Below, piece by piece: positions 31,223 through 38,553 of a DNA stretch of 41,920 nucleotides. Origin of the DNA: a virus; the IMG/VR virus record IMGVR_UViG_3300047276_000704, positions 1-41,920 of that record. One strand, given 5' to 3'. The notes below the pieces were generated by a model that was not told the DNA's origin, made no database searches, and saw only the letters and a program-made list of their open reading frames with translations. The translations under genes were made by a program, and so were the position numbers. Position 1 is the first letter of the stretch. Every line of letters begins with the position of its first letter.

Positions 31223-31393
31223 GTGGAACCATTGATTTTAATTTTTGGTTTTACTTTTCTTACTGCCTACGGTTTTGGCACCTACCTTCTAAGTCCAGGT
31301 CGTAAGCACGATGACAGCCACACCAGCCACGCAAAGCTACTTAAACCAGTACGTAACAGAAAGACTGCCAGCACTGCAATCAGGGGGTTTTGA
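31223..31393 (+). CDS. Small N-terminal-membrane protein, 56 aa
   Basis: GTG start. The first 24 residues (MEPLILIFGFTFLTAYGFGT) form a membrane helix, followed by a basic tail (KHDDSHTSHAKLLKPVRNRK). It overlaps the next small gene by 83 nt in another frame. A holin-like or membrane-anchored peptide is possible. Lower confidence because it is short. Confidence 0.5.
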   Translation: MEPLILIFGFTFLTAYGFGTYLLSPGRKHDDSHTSHAKLLKPVRNRKTASTAIRGF

Positions 31394-31469
31394 GAACCCG
31401 GAAGACCCCCCGGCATTCGCTGAGGACCGTCGTTACATGCCGCTTCAACAGCTTCCTTACCCAGTTTAA
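31311..31469 (+). CDS. Small acidic protein, 52 aa
   Basis: ATG start; Pro/Tyr/Glu-rich sequence (TQSYLNQYVTERLPALQSGG, EDPPAFAEDRRYMP). It overlaps the membrane peptide gene. Unrecognised, but the composition is protein-like and it lies just before the nblA-like gene. Confidence 0.5.
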   Translation: MTATPATQSYLNQYVTERLPALQSGGFENPEDPPAFAEDRRYMPLQQLPYPV

Positions 31470-31520
31470 CGACAATTTTAATCACGGCTGTTAGAATTAC
31501 TTCATAGATTGGGCGATTTG

Positions 31521-31742
31521 ATGGACGCCGATGCTCTAAACCTTTCAGTCGATCAGGAGTTTGCTGTTCACGCGGCAGCTTTTGCGATTAAAGACCTGGA
31601 CCGAGACGAGTTGGAAGAAGCGTTCATCGACATGCTTCATCAAAAAATGATGGATCGTCAGCTGTTCTTCAATATCCTGAAAGAACACGGTATTGATGCT
31701 GAAATCAACTTCAACTACCTCACTGCCAATCAACTTTCCTAA
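31521..31742 (+). CDS. nblA: NblA-like phycobilisome degradation protein
   Basis: 73 aa from ATG 31521. The pattern LSVDQEFAVHAAAFAIKDL...DELEEAFIDMLHQKMMDRQLFFNILKEHGI follows the NblA family (L[ST]..Q.F, a helix-turn-helix pair, an M-rich second helix, a final LK.hg). NblA delivers phycobilisomes to Clp proteolysis, and several cyanophages carry it to strip the antenna during infection. The match is by eye and the family is short, so it remains a strong but unproven call. Confidence 0.55.
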   Translation: MDADALNLSVDQEFAVHAAAFAIKDLDRDELEEAFIDMLHQKMMDRQLFFNILKEHGIDAEINFNYLTANQLS

Positions 31743-31747
31743 TACCC

Positions 31748-32134
31748 ATGGCCGTCACTCGTACTATTAAAGGCACTTTGGACAAGCTGCAGGTCAGCGG
31801 CGGTTCTGAAATCACCTACCTGGGGCCAACCGCTGCAGGCAATGTCGGCGATCTGACCCGTGCTTTCCGCGTAAACCCAGCAAGCACCGGTGACCTTATT
31901 GTCAAGATTGACAAAAGCGCTGCTCTGCTGAATATTGAGATTTTTCAAGAAGATTCCTTTACTGCAGGCACTGCTCCTACTGGTTATTACAAATACTTTG
32001 ACATTGCAAAAGCCGGCAAGGGTAAAGGTGCTGTTGCAGTTACCGTCACAAACGCTGCAAAAGACTACGTTGTGCTGATGTCGTTTGACGATTATAGTGA
32101 GGCGTCGTACGTTGGCAGCGTAGTTGTCCCCTAA
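31748..32134 (+). CDS. Hypothetical beta-type protein, 128 aa
   Basis: Beta-rich, Ala/Thr/Gly-rich protein (LTRAFRVNPASTGDLIVKI and KGAVAVTVTNAAKDYVVLMS) that resembles small structural or decoration domains. It starts 5 nt after the NblA-like gene and overlaps the lysozyme start by 11 nt. Confidence 0.65.
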   Translation: MAVTRTIKGTLDKLQVSGGSEITYLGPTAAGNVGDLTRAFRVNPASTGDLIVKIDKSAALLNIEIFQEDSFTAGTAPTGYYKYFDIAKAGKGKGAVAVTVTNAAKDYVVLMSFDDYSEASYVGSVVVP

Positions 32135-32831
32135 GAAGTACCAAAGCCCTTTTCTTAACGACACAGCCGTAAAGCTTATACAGCTTTACACTCCGGCCAG
32201 AACCCACTGCGGTTTTGGCCGTTTTGCTGCGTATAAAACTGAACACGGCGAATGGAGGATCGGTTATGGCAGCAAACGCCTTGGTAAGTCTTGGGTTGGC
32301 ATGTTCTCCAGGGCAACCCAAAAAGAAATTGATGAGCAGCTTGTTCGAGATTTAGAGGAATTTGCACCCAAAGTAGCGCACTACGTTGCCATGCCCACCA
32401 ACCCTAAAAAACGTGCAGCTATCTTGAGCTACGCCCACAGTGTTGGGTTGGCAGTTTTTAAAGAATGCATTCTTTTGGAGTTGATCAATAACCGTGCCAG
32501 CAAGAACGCCATCATTAAAGAGTGGAGTCCGTACATTAATCCAGCGTATCGGCATGCTGCACCGTTTTTAAAAGAGCGTCGCAGAGTAGAACTCAATACT
32601 TATTTGGCGCCTGATGTTCAAGTTCCTTTATTTACAGAACACAGGTGCCAACTAAAACAATGTCTGCTTAATATTGGTGAAAATTATATGGGAACCCCTA
32701 ACCAAATCAAAGCAATTGAGTATTTAGAACGAAAAGTGCTGGAATGGGACCCAACTGGAGAAACTATTCGTCGGTTTTTTCGTTATTGGAATCAAGGGCA
32801 GGGGGGATTGGGTTCACCGAAAAACCTTTAG
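32124..32831 (+). CDS. Lysozyme-like protein (GH24-type), altered active site
   Basis: Best start is TTG 32124 inside the previous gene; no ATG precedes the domain. Residues 25-130 follow the phage GH24 pattern: AAYKTEHGEWRIGYGS, ATQKEIDEQLVRDLEEFA, RAAILSYAHSVGLAVFKEC, LLELINN. The catalytic Glu expected about 10 residues before the WRIGYGS strand appears absent (CGFGRF), so activity is doubtful. The C-terminus is an extra helical domain. It could be a lysis enzyme or a structural, inactive lysozyme fold. Confidence 0.65.
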   Translation: MSPKKYQSPFLNDTAVKLIQLYTPARTHCGFGRFAAYKTEHGEWRIGYGSKRLGKSWVGMFSRATQKEIDEQLVRDLEEFAPKVAHYVAMPTNPKKRAAILSYAHSVGLAVFKECILLELINNRASKNAIIKEWSPYINPAYRHAAPFLKERRRVELNTYLAPDVQVPLFTEHRCQLKQCLLNIGENYMGTPNQIKAIEYLERKVLEWDPTGETIRRFFRYWNQGQGGLGSPKNL

Positions 32832-32907
32832 TATCCTGGAGCCAGTCCAACATATCAATGAGCTGAAGCTCTGGACAGTATTCGTAAAGAATTTCGTCAG
32901 GATCCAT
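32764..32907 (-). CDS. Small acidic protein, 47 aa
   Basis: ATG at 32907 overlaps the stop of the DUF3310 gene by 11 nt. The product is acidic (MDPDEILYEYCPELQLIDML). Its 3' end runs antisense over the last 68 nt of the lysozyme gene. Coupling to the upstream gene supports translation, but the sequence is too short to assign. Confidence 0.5.
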   Translation of the reverse strand: MDPDEILYEYCPELQLIDMLDWLQDTKGFSVNPIPPALDSNNEKTDE

Positions 32908-33124
32908 ATTTTTTAAATGAAGCGATTAAACGCTTCAAATACCATTCTGCTTTTTGCAAATCTTGTAGCGCATTACCTTTCTCTTCGTATCTCCATAGGT
33001 ATTTTTGGATATTACCTTTTAAGTAACCACGAAAAGCTTCGACAGTAAGAGAAGCTTCAATCGCATCAATGCATTCCACAGACCCAGAAGCGTAATGTGA
33101 AGGACTGTTAACCAGGTCTTCCAT
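32897..33124 (-). CDS. DUF3310 family protein
   Basis: 75 aa. VNSPSHYASGSVECIDAIEAS, then GYLKGNIQKYLWRYEEKGNALQDLQKAEWYLKRLI, a near-complete match to the DUF3310 signature (HY..G.ECID, GN..KYLWR, KG...DL.KA.WYL). The family is widespread in phages and related to T7 gp1.7-like nucleotide kinases. Biochemical role of this copy is unproven. Confidence 0.85.
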   Translation of the reverse strand: MEDLVNSPSHYASGSVECIDAIEASLTVEAFRGYLKGNIQKYLWRYEEKGNALQDLQKAEWYLKRLIASFKKYGS

Positions 33125-33150
33125 GGGTTTGCTGCTGTCAGAATAGCTTT

Positions 33151-33417
33151 ATGAGCCTACAGACTAGCACTGATTACGACGTTGACAACCGTTATCAAGG
33201 AGTTAAAAGAGCCTTAGATAACGTTCCAGGGAAACGTGCTGCCGCAAAAGCCCTTGCACAACGCAGGGTTGATAAACGTTCAAGCTTAACGCAAGAGCGC
33301 AAAGAAGATGATCGGTTCCTGGTTTCCGGACCTGGAGATGCCACGTACTCGTTTAAAAATGCGTACGGTGCCCCACGAAGTCCAGTACAACGCCGCCTTG
33401 AACGGGTTAATCAATAA
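33151..33417 (+). CDS. Small basic protein, 88 aa
   Basis: Unrecognised basic, probably helical N-terminal half (KRALDNVPGKRAAAKALAQRR) and a Gly/Ser/Tyr-rich C-terminal half. It is a rightward gene between leftward neighbours, converging with the Dam-like gene by a 7-nt overlap. Confidence 0.6.
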   Translation: MSLQTSTDYDVDNRYQGVKRALDNVPGKRAAAKALAQRRVDKRSSLTQERKEDDRFLVSGPGDATYSFKNAYGAPRSPVQRRLERVNQ

Positions 33418-34034
33418 ATTACTTTCCCGATGTGAGAAAAAATTTCAATAAATTTATCGGCTTGATTAAACCCTAGTTCAGCACGAGGAAGGTAAACAAA
33501 GTAGCCCCAGGTGAACGGACCAGAAATTACAGATAAAAGCTTGCCGTGAATTAAATTACAGCGCTTTTCGGGTATACAGACTGGATAATTCCATATAGAA
33601 AGGTTCGTTCGCATCACCTCGTGATTAGTTGTATAAAATAATGCCTCTGGTATATTTCTTAATTTCCATTCTTTTTCTAACCTGTTAAACCATATCGCTG
33701 CTGGCGCCTTACATTGCGGCCCACCACCTCGAAGTCCCCACCGCCAGGTTCCGCGTTCTTTGTTAAAGGAACATCTACCATAAGTAGGAGGAAACAAATA
33801 AGTTACTCCAGTCCAGGGAATCTCAATATTTAACCCATCTTCTTTAAGGGTGTATATCTGTTTTGCTCTTAAAAATTGATCGTTGGCTAAGTGAGTAGAG
33901 CACGGATCTAAATCAATGTCACCCAGAAGCGCATCAATGTAAGGAAGGTACTCAACAGGAGTCAGCCAATCATCAACAACATTGTTGATCTTGGATAAAT
34001 ACTGGTGCTTAGCCAGCCACGGTTTGTTACTCAC
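33411..34034 (-). CDS. Dam-like N6-adenine methyltransferase family protein
   Basis: 207 aa. WLTPVEYLPYIDALLGDIDLDPCS is the early signature of phage Dam-type (PF05869-like) enzymes, with KQIYTLKEDGLNIEIPWTG following. The catalytic motif that is normally NPPY reads FPPTYG. A PAAIWFNRLEKEW element and a YFVYLP strand follow. It probably modifies adenine to guard phage DNA, but the altered motif makes activity uncertain. Last gene of a four-gene leftward operon. Confidence 0.65.
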   Translation of the reverse strand: MSNKPWLAKHQYLSKINNVVDDWLTPVEYLPYIDALLGDIDLDPCSTHLANDQFLRAKQIYTLKEDGLNIEIPWTGVTYLFPPTYGRCSFNKERGTWRWGLRGGGPQCKAPAAIWFNRLEKEWKLRNIPEALFYTTNHEVMRTNLSIWNYPVCIPEKRCNLIHGKLLSVISGPFTWGYFVYLPRAELGFNQADKFIEIFSHIGKVIY

Positions 34035-34441
34035 GTAACAATAAACGGACCTGCAGCGGACGCATCACGTTTGTAATGGATAAGCGACATTTTTGTTTCA
34101 TCTTGAATAATAAACAGCGCTTCTTTATCAGGATCTAACGCCTCGGCTCTGGCAATGGCTTTTTGCATTACTTCTTCTGGACCTTCCATTTCCTTACTCC
34201 TGAAGTCATCCAAGGCTGAAATCATGTGGGGAACAGTCAGATAAAACATCGTATCAGCCTCTTCTTTTGCCCTGGGGACGTACACCATGGCACCAGGTCC
34301 TTCTTGCGCGTAGAACCGCTCATAGAAATCACACATATCCGCACAGATCCGCTCAATGGTGAGCTGTGTCAGGATTTGTTCTTCCTTAGTTGGATTCGCT
34401 AGATACAGTTTCGCTAGCAGTTCCTTGCGACGATTGGTCAT
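34031..34441 (-). CDS. Hypothetical protein, 136 aa
   Basis: Acidic helical protein (CDFYERFYAQEGPGAMVYVPRAKEEAD). It overlaps the gene before it by 56 nt and the one after by 4 nt, a tightly packed operon. No family recognised. Residues 90-136 look like a small beta/alpha module. Confidence 0.65.
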   Translation of the reverse strand: MTNRRKELLAKLYLANPTKEEQILTQLTIERICADMCDFYERFYAQEGPGAMVYVPRAKEEADTMFYLTVPHMISALDDFRSKEMEGPEEVMQKAIARAEALDPDKEALFIIQDETKMSLIHYKRDASAAGPFIVT

Positions 34442-34991
34442 TTTTAATAAATTCAGAGAGGCCAGAGCGTTGGAGGGTTTGTCGGATTTTAGCTAGTGGC
34501 TCGTAAATAACCACAGCTTTACCCATGTTTCCTATCTTCTTAACTAGCTTACCGCTTTCATCTTTAACTTTGGCAAGTTCGCCTTGCCGTATAAGGTACT
34601 CGGCTACGCAACGGTATCGGCGTTTTGTAACCAGGTCAATGTCTGGAAACTTCTCGCAGATCGTGGCGGGCTTCATGTCACTGAAAGTAATCCTGATTTG
34701 ATCCGCCAAAGAAAAACCAAGAATTAGATCATTTGTACTAGTCTCGTATGTCTTTAGCAGTTCCAGGTAGCGCTGAAGATCTGGTGTTTTGAAACTACCT
34801 GAGGGCGGAATAAACATGCTCACCTGCTCCGCCAAAGACGCTATCAACATTTCTTCATAATTTTCTACGGTTACGTCCTCGACGTTGAGGTTGCTAAACC
34901 GATAACTTAAGTATTGCTTAGGTTTTGGTGGTTGACTAAAAAAGATCTCTTCTTCTTCCACCGGATCCTCAAGCCACTCCTCTAGTTCCAT
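34386..34991 (-). CDS. Hypothetical protein, 201 aa
   Basis: Begins with a very acidic segment (EEWLEDPVEEEEIF) and continues with helical sequence. Residues 120-160 resemble a winged-helix-like region (PDIDLVTKRRYRCVAEYLI) that could bind DNA. The tail is Ser/Thr-rich. Second gene of the leftward operon. Function not identified. Confidence 0.65.
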   Translation of the reverse strand: MELEEWLEDPVEEEEIFFSQPPKPKQYLSYRFSNLNVEDVTVENYEEMLIASLAEQVSMFIPPSGSFKTPDLQRYLELLKTYETSTNDLILGFSLADQIRITFSDMKPATICEKFPDIDLVTKRRYRCVAEYLIRQGELAKVKDESGKLVKKIGNMGKAVVIYEPLAKIRQTLQRSGLSEFIKNDQSSQGTASETVSSESN

Positions 34992-35009
34992 CAGGTTGTT
35001 TTATCTTTG

Positions 35010-35279
35010 CTACAGCTTAACGGTTTTTTGCGCTTTATTCCATTGCTGGCGATGATCAATTCGTAAAACCCATTCCGCATAAATTCTTTTCTTTTCCATG
35101 TGTCGCAAATCACCTGGTTTTGGTTTTCCTCCGTAATTGCACGCCTCCCACAATGCCGTTGCTAGCATTCGCTGCTGTGCTGTCATCAAAACTTTCCATA
35201 ACACATCAGTAGACACCATGGCCAAAAGTTGGTTAAACTCATCCATATCAGTACATTCTTCAACATGATCGCCTGACAT
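35010..35279 (-). CDS. Hypothetical protein, 89 aa
   Basis: First gene of the leftward operon. Helical, with residues 25-50 (VLWKVLMTAQQRMLATALWE) and a basic end. Its ATG shares bases with the rightward ATG of the GIY-YIG gene (CATG at 35277-35280). No family recognised. Confidence 0.6.
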   Translation of the reverse strand: MSGDHVEECTDMDEFNQLLAMVSTDVLWKVLMTAQQRMLATALWEACNYGGKPKPGDLRHMEKKRIYAEWVLRIDHRQQWNKAQKTVKL

Positions 35280-36048
35280 GGCTGCTCCAAAAAATAAACC
35301 GTATCATTACGTATACTACAGCTACGAAGAATGGGGTAGGGGCTACATTGGTGTGCGCTCTTGTAAGTGTCCACCAATTGAGGATAGCAAATATTTTGGT
35401 ACTTTCAAAGATAAAAATTTTAAACCCACTAATAAAATTATTCTAAGCAAATTTGATAGTAGAGAGGCAGCCCAATCTGCCGAAATACAGCTTCATGCTT
35501 TTTTTGAAGTAGATGTAAATCCTCATTTTGCAAATAGATGTAAAGCTCTTGTTACAGGATTCTCGTGCGGATTTAAACCATCTCCTGAAACTATTGAAAA
35601 ACGGCGACAAAAAATGTTGGGACGAGTGTTATCTGAAGAAACAAAAAGAAAAATTGGAGAAGCAAACAAAATAGCATTGAAGGGAAAAAAATTATCAGAT
35701 GAAGTTAAAGCAAAAATAGGTGCAAGATCTAGGGGGATACCGAGGACTAAAGAACATAAGCAAAAAATGAGTGAAGCCCAACGCGGTAGAAAATTCACTG
35801 AACAACACTTGCAGAATTTAAGAAATGCAATAAAAAATAGGTGTTTTACCGATGAGCAAAAGAAAAAACTAAGAGAAATACATGAAAAACCACTAACTTT
35901 AAAAAACAGGTCTACCGGAGAAATTTTAAAATTTGTTTCTAGAGCTGAAGCTGGCCGTGTGTTGGGCATTTCTCCTAGCACAATTGGAACTGCTATTAGA
36001 AGAAAGCAAAAAACTGTTCACAATTATGAGATTTGTGCTATCTTTTAA
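35278..36048 (+). CDS. GIY-YIG homing endonuclease with NUMOD-type repeats
   Basis: 256 aa. A GIY-YIG-like core is visible at residues 10-75: HYVYYSYEEWGRGYIGVRS and KYFGTF, with a QSAEIQLH helix. Residues 110-190 hold repeated NUMOD3-type Gly/Lys DNA-contact units (SEETKRKIGEANK, SDEVKAKIGARSRG, TKEHKQKMSEAQRGRKF). The C-terminus has an IENR1/NUMOD-type helix-turn-helix (SRAEAGRVLGISPSTIGTAI). Strongly AT-rich codons compared with neighbours mark it as a mobile insertion between leftward genes. Confidence 0.85.
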   Translation: MAAPKNKPYHYVYYSYEEWGRGYIGVRSCKCPPIEDSKYFGTFKDKNFKPTNKIILSKFDSREAAQSAEIQLHAFFEVDVNPHFANRCKALVTGFSCGFKPSPETIEKRRQKMLGRVLSEETKRKIGEANKIALKGKKLSDEVKAKIGARSRGIPRTKEHKQKMSEAQRGRKFTEQHLQNLRNAIKNRCFTDEQKKKLREIHEKPLTLKNRSTGEILKFVSRAEAGRVLGISPSTIGTAIRRKQKTVHNYEICAIF

Positions 36049-36066
36049 ACAAAACCCCGTATCAAC

Positions 36067-36201
36067 ATGAAATCACGTCCTCTTACTGTTGCGGAGCTGC
36101 TTTTGATCATCATCCTCGGCCCTCTTGGCGTCGTTGGAATCCAACATCTCTATGGGTTTGTCACGAGTAAAATCAGTGTAACAGTACAGTTGAAGCAGTA
36201 G
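36067..36201 (+). CDS. Small membrane protein, 44 aa
   Basis: ATG start; KSRPLTVAELLLIIILGPLG is a hydrophobic segment, followed by a polar/basic tail. A single-pass membrane protein next to a virion-type gene. It may be a lysis or membrane accessory peptide. Confidence 0.55.
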   Translation: MKSRPLTVAELLLIIILGPLGVVGIQHLYGFVTSKISVTVQLKQ

Positions 36202-36206
36202 TCAAA

Positions 36207-36653
36207 ATGGGCGCTCCAAAGCCGACAGTCATCACCCCTCCGCCTCCAGTGGTTTATCAGTCGGTACAGCCTTTGGGTTCCTACCAGATGGCTGGTGACT
36301 TTTTAAAGCGCATTCAACAGCAAACAAACGAAGCTCAACAACAGCTTTACGCCCAATCTAGAACTCCGGGTCAAATCGGACTGCAGCAAGCGGATACGAG
36401 ATTGAAAGCCGCCGGAACTTATTTATCGTCCCTACCTACGGGAGATAAATACACCCGCGCCAATTCTGGAGTTTCTGATCAGTATGCACCGGCAAGGGAA
36501 GCTGGGCAAGTTTCTTATTCTCAGGCACAACAAGATTATTCAGAAGCTCTGAAAAAATCAGGCGAAGCTCCGCTTCCTGCCTATAGCGAAGAACAAATGC
36601 AACTCCCGTCTTGGGCCCGATCTACAATTCCTGAAGGAATGCCCAAAGCCTAA
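36207..36653 (+). CDS. Pro-rich helical virion-type protein, 148 aa
   Basis: Starts MGAPKPTVITPPPPVVYQSV, then long Gln/Ala-rich helix (FLKRIQQQTNEAQQQLYAQS). It shares layout with the 140-aa protein at 1392-1814, hinting at a related structural role. It converges with the Phd-like gene with a 4-nt overlap. Confidence 0.65.
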   Translation: MGAPKPTVITPPPPVVYQSVQPLGSYQMAGDFLKRIQQQTNEAQQQLYAQSRTPGQIGLQQADTRLKAAGTYLSSLPTGDKYTRANSGVSDQYAPAREAGQVSYSQAQQDYSEALKKSGEAPLPAYSEEQMQLPSWARSTIPEGMPKA

Positions 36654-36910
36654 ACAGATTCTGTTTTTGTTTCAGCAACGTACTCCACCACTGGCAACTG
36701 CTGCGGATCAAATCCTTCTACTGGAGGGATGTTCTGCGGCTCTTCAACCCAGTCGGTGTACACGTCCTTGAGCACTTCATAGCTTTCAATAGGGATCAGC
36801 ATGACATCGCCACCATCATGCTGAATCCTGTAGTGCTCTTTGTTGTCAGCCACGTCATCTAAAATCGCATCGAAGTTTTCTTCCATTTGCTGGAGCGTTA
36901 CAACTTTCAT
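36650..36910 (-). CDS. Phd/YefM-type antitoxin (no visible toxin)
   Basis: 86 aa. Residues 1-50 fit the Phd/YefM DNA-binding fold: MKVVTLQQMEENFDAILDDVA, HYRIQHDGGDVMLIPIESYE. The acidic/Pro C-terminal tail would bind a toxin. No Doc, RelE or YoeB partner is adjacent on either side. A phage-borne lone antitoxin could neutralise a host toxin-antitoxin abortive defence or act as a repressor. This is inference. Confidence 0.78.
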   Translation of the reverse strand: MKVVTLQQMEENFDAILDDVADNKEHYRIQHDGGDVMLIPIESYEVLKDVYTDWVEEPQNIPPVEGFDPQQLPVVEYVAETKTESV

Positions 36911-36949
36911 GTTTTTTAGACGGCTTTTGTCAGGTTAGCAGAAATTTGA

Positions 36950-37708
36950 TCAAGGTGAAACCCCAGCCCGCGTATAACCTAAACCGCTTGTAGAAGAGTA
37001 AGGATATTCAGCCCTAGTACCTGCAACTTGTACAACACTTCCAAAATCAAGGGCAGAATCGTAACCACCAACCTCAGAACCAAAATCAAGTGACTCTGCA
37101 ACGCTTTCAGTTACATATCGCCAATCGTTAAGGGTTGTGCTAATTGTGAATGAATAAGTTGTCTCAAGAAACTTAATATCGTTTGTAATCAGGATTATGT
37201 AAGTACCTATATCAAGAAAAGTTGTTGGGTAATCGTCTTGATAACCGCCGTTATCTCCGTCAGAATCACTATCCGAGATGCTGGCAACGTTACACACGTA
37301 ACCTTCATTATTGATAGGCAACTCCCGCCTGTGGTTGCCGTCTTCTACTTTATAGAAAGAAATGATTGTATTTTTATTTGTGTTTGCTTGATAAGAAGTA
37401 GGACTAAAATTTTGTACAATTTGGATAGCACGGTGTCTTGTAATATTGAATTTAAAAAAAGTCGACTGAATACGTGTTTTTCCCCCGTGCGTATTAGTTA
37501 TTGGAATAGAACGAAAGAGGGCAGTAAGATCGCCAAGGTCAGCCGGATTGTTGATCGAATCTCCTAATCTGGGAGGAAGCGGATCACTCCCAAAATAACT
37601 CGTAGCTCCGTACGCCGTAGGGCCCGAGCCGCCGGTTGGGTAGGCTTCTACGGTCCCAAGATTGTAATAACCTAAGTTTGTTGGAAGCGTCGTCAGAAAC
37701 CGAGCCAA
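36950..37708 (-). CDS. Hypothetical protein, 252 aa
   Basis: Unrecognised. The beginning is rich in Gly/Tyr/Pro loops; residues 80-200 form a beta-type domain (FKFNITRHRAIQIVQNF, TTFLDIGTYIILITNDIKF) with an acidic Asp-rich loop (SISDSDSDGDNGG) that could bind calcium. The C-terminus repeats LDFGS twice (SLDFGSEVGG, ALDFGSVVQV). It may be a fibre or adhesin-like protein placed outside the fibre block. Confidence 0.65.
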   Translation of the reverse strand: MARFLTTLPTNLGYYNLGTVEAYPTGGSGPTAYGATSYFGSDPLPPRLGDSINNPADLGDLTALFRSIPITNTHGGKTRIQSTFFKFNITRHRAIQIVQNFSPTSYQANTNKNTIISFYKVEDGNHRRELPINNEGYVCNVASISDSDSDGDNGGYQDDYPTTFLDIGTYIILITNDIKFLETTYSFTISTTLNDWRYVTESVAESLDFGSEVGGYDSALDFGSVVQVAGTRAEYPYSSTSGLGYTRAGVSP

Positions 37709-37745
37709 TTTTTTACACCATTCTTATAAATAGTCTAGCAAGCGT

Positions 37746-38087
37746 TTAAACAGCCTCTTTACTTTTAATTGCAAGGTCTGTATAAAGACCGTTAGTTCTA
37801 CCGCTTTGTTGATATAAATCCTCAATTTCAATAGCCCTCTCTGGGTAATAACCTTCACTTTCTACGGTTTCAATTAACTCATAACTAAGTCGCTTTTCCA
37901 GACACCGGCGCTCCAGCTCCGCTTCTTCCTTGGTGTCAAACCACTCAGTAAAATGGCTTTCGTGACCGATTCGAACATGTCCTGCATATTTAGGATTCGG
38001 TAGGTGCCAGCAACTTGGAAGGATTTGGCTAAGTTTCGAGTCCACCTTGGAGGTTGTTTGCTCTTGCATGTTGGAAGATGTTGCCAT
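37746..38087 (-). CDS. Hypothetical small protein, 113 aa
   Basis: The middle (GHVRIGHESHFTEWFDTKEEAELERRCLEKRL) looks like a small AP2/integrase-N-type DNA-binding beta-sheet followed by a helix; that match is weak. It overlaps the end of the upstream HNH-like gene by 59 nt. Function unproven. Confidence 0.55.
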   Translation of the reverse strand: MATSSNMQEQTTSKVDSKLSQILPSCWHLPNPKYAGHVRIGHESHFTEWFDTKEEAELERRCLEKRLSYELIETVESEGYYPERAIEIEDLYQQSGRTNGLYTDLAIKSKEAV

Positions 38088-38553
38088 AACTGAGGTTTAT
38101 TGTAGAGATTTTGGCAGGAACCGGCACTGATTCTACCTCCCGGAGCCTCAAATGGCGTGGGTTACAGCACAGAATTGAACATCCAGGTTGGTGAAAGATC
38201 CGCATTTTTCCCGTAAATCCACGGGATGTCCAGAACGCCACACGAGCAGCCGACTGGGTCTTCCCGCTAAAGAAAGGAGCAGGGAAATAAGCCTGCGTTT
38301 CTGTTTCTTTTTTCTTTGTGGCGCCAAGCCAATTCCAACACTCATCTTGTCCTTTAATATCTACCTTGTCCCAGAACTTTTTAACCTGCCAATAAGTATC
38401 AAAGTCAAAGTTTTTTACATCTATTTCACACCTGCCTTTTTCAACTTCTTCCATACAGTCCAGACACTGGCTCATTAAACCAAACTGACCTTTGTGACCA
38501 GGATGGTTGCGTTTGTGCCAGGGACAAAGAGTATCTGATAGTTGTTCAGACAT
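38029..38553 (-). CDS. HNH_3-like endonuclease, atypical motif
   Basis: 174 aa. An N-terminal cysteine group (LCPWHKRNH, SQCLDCMEE) is followed by a domain with the phage HNH_3 layout: FWDKVDIKGQDECWNWLGA, an SAARVAF segment, and IFHQPGCSILCCNPRHLRL. In the usual family the central segment is HR-x-A; here it reads SAARV, so catalysis may be weakened. It overlaps the gene upstream by 8 nt. Confidence 0.65.
   Translation of the reverse strand: MSEQLSDTLCPWHKRNHPGHKGQFGLMSQCLDCMEEVEKGRCEIDVKNFDFDTYWQVKKFWDKVDIKGQDECWNWLGATKKKETETQAYFPAPFFSGKTQSAARVAFWTSRGFTGKMRIFHQPGCSILCCNPRHLRLREVESVPVPAKISTINLSYGNIFQHARANNLQGGLET

Noticed and set aside
36650-36910. Complete toxin-antitoxin pair
   Set aside because: The adjacent genes (36207-36653 and 36950-37708) do not resemble known toxins; only the antitoxin-type protein is supported.
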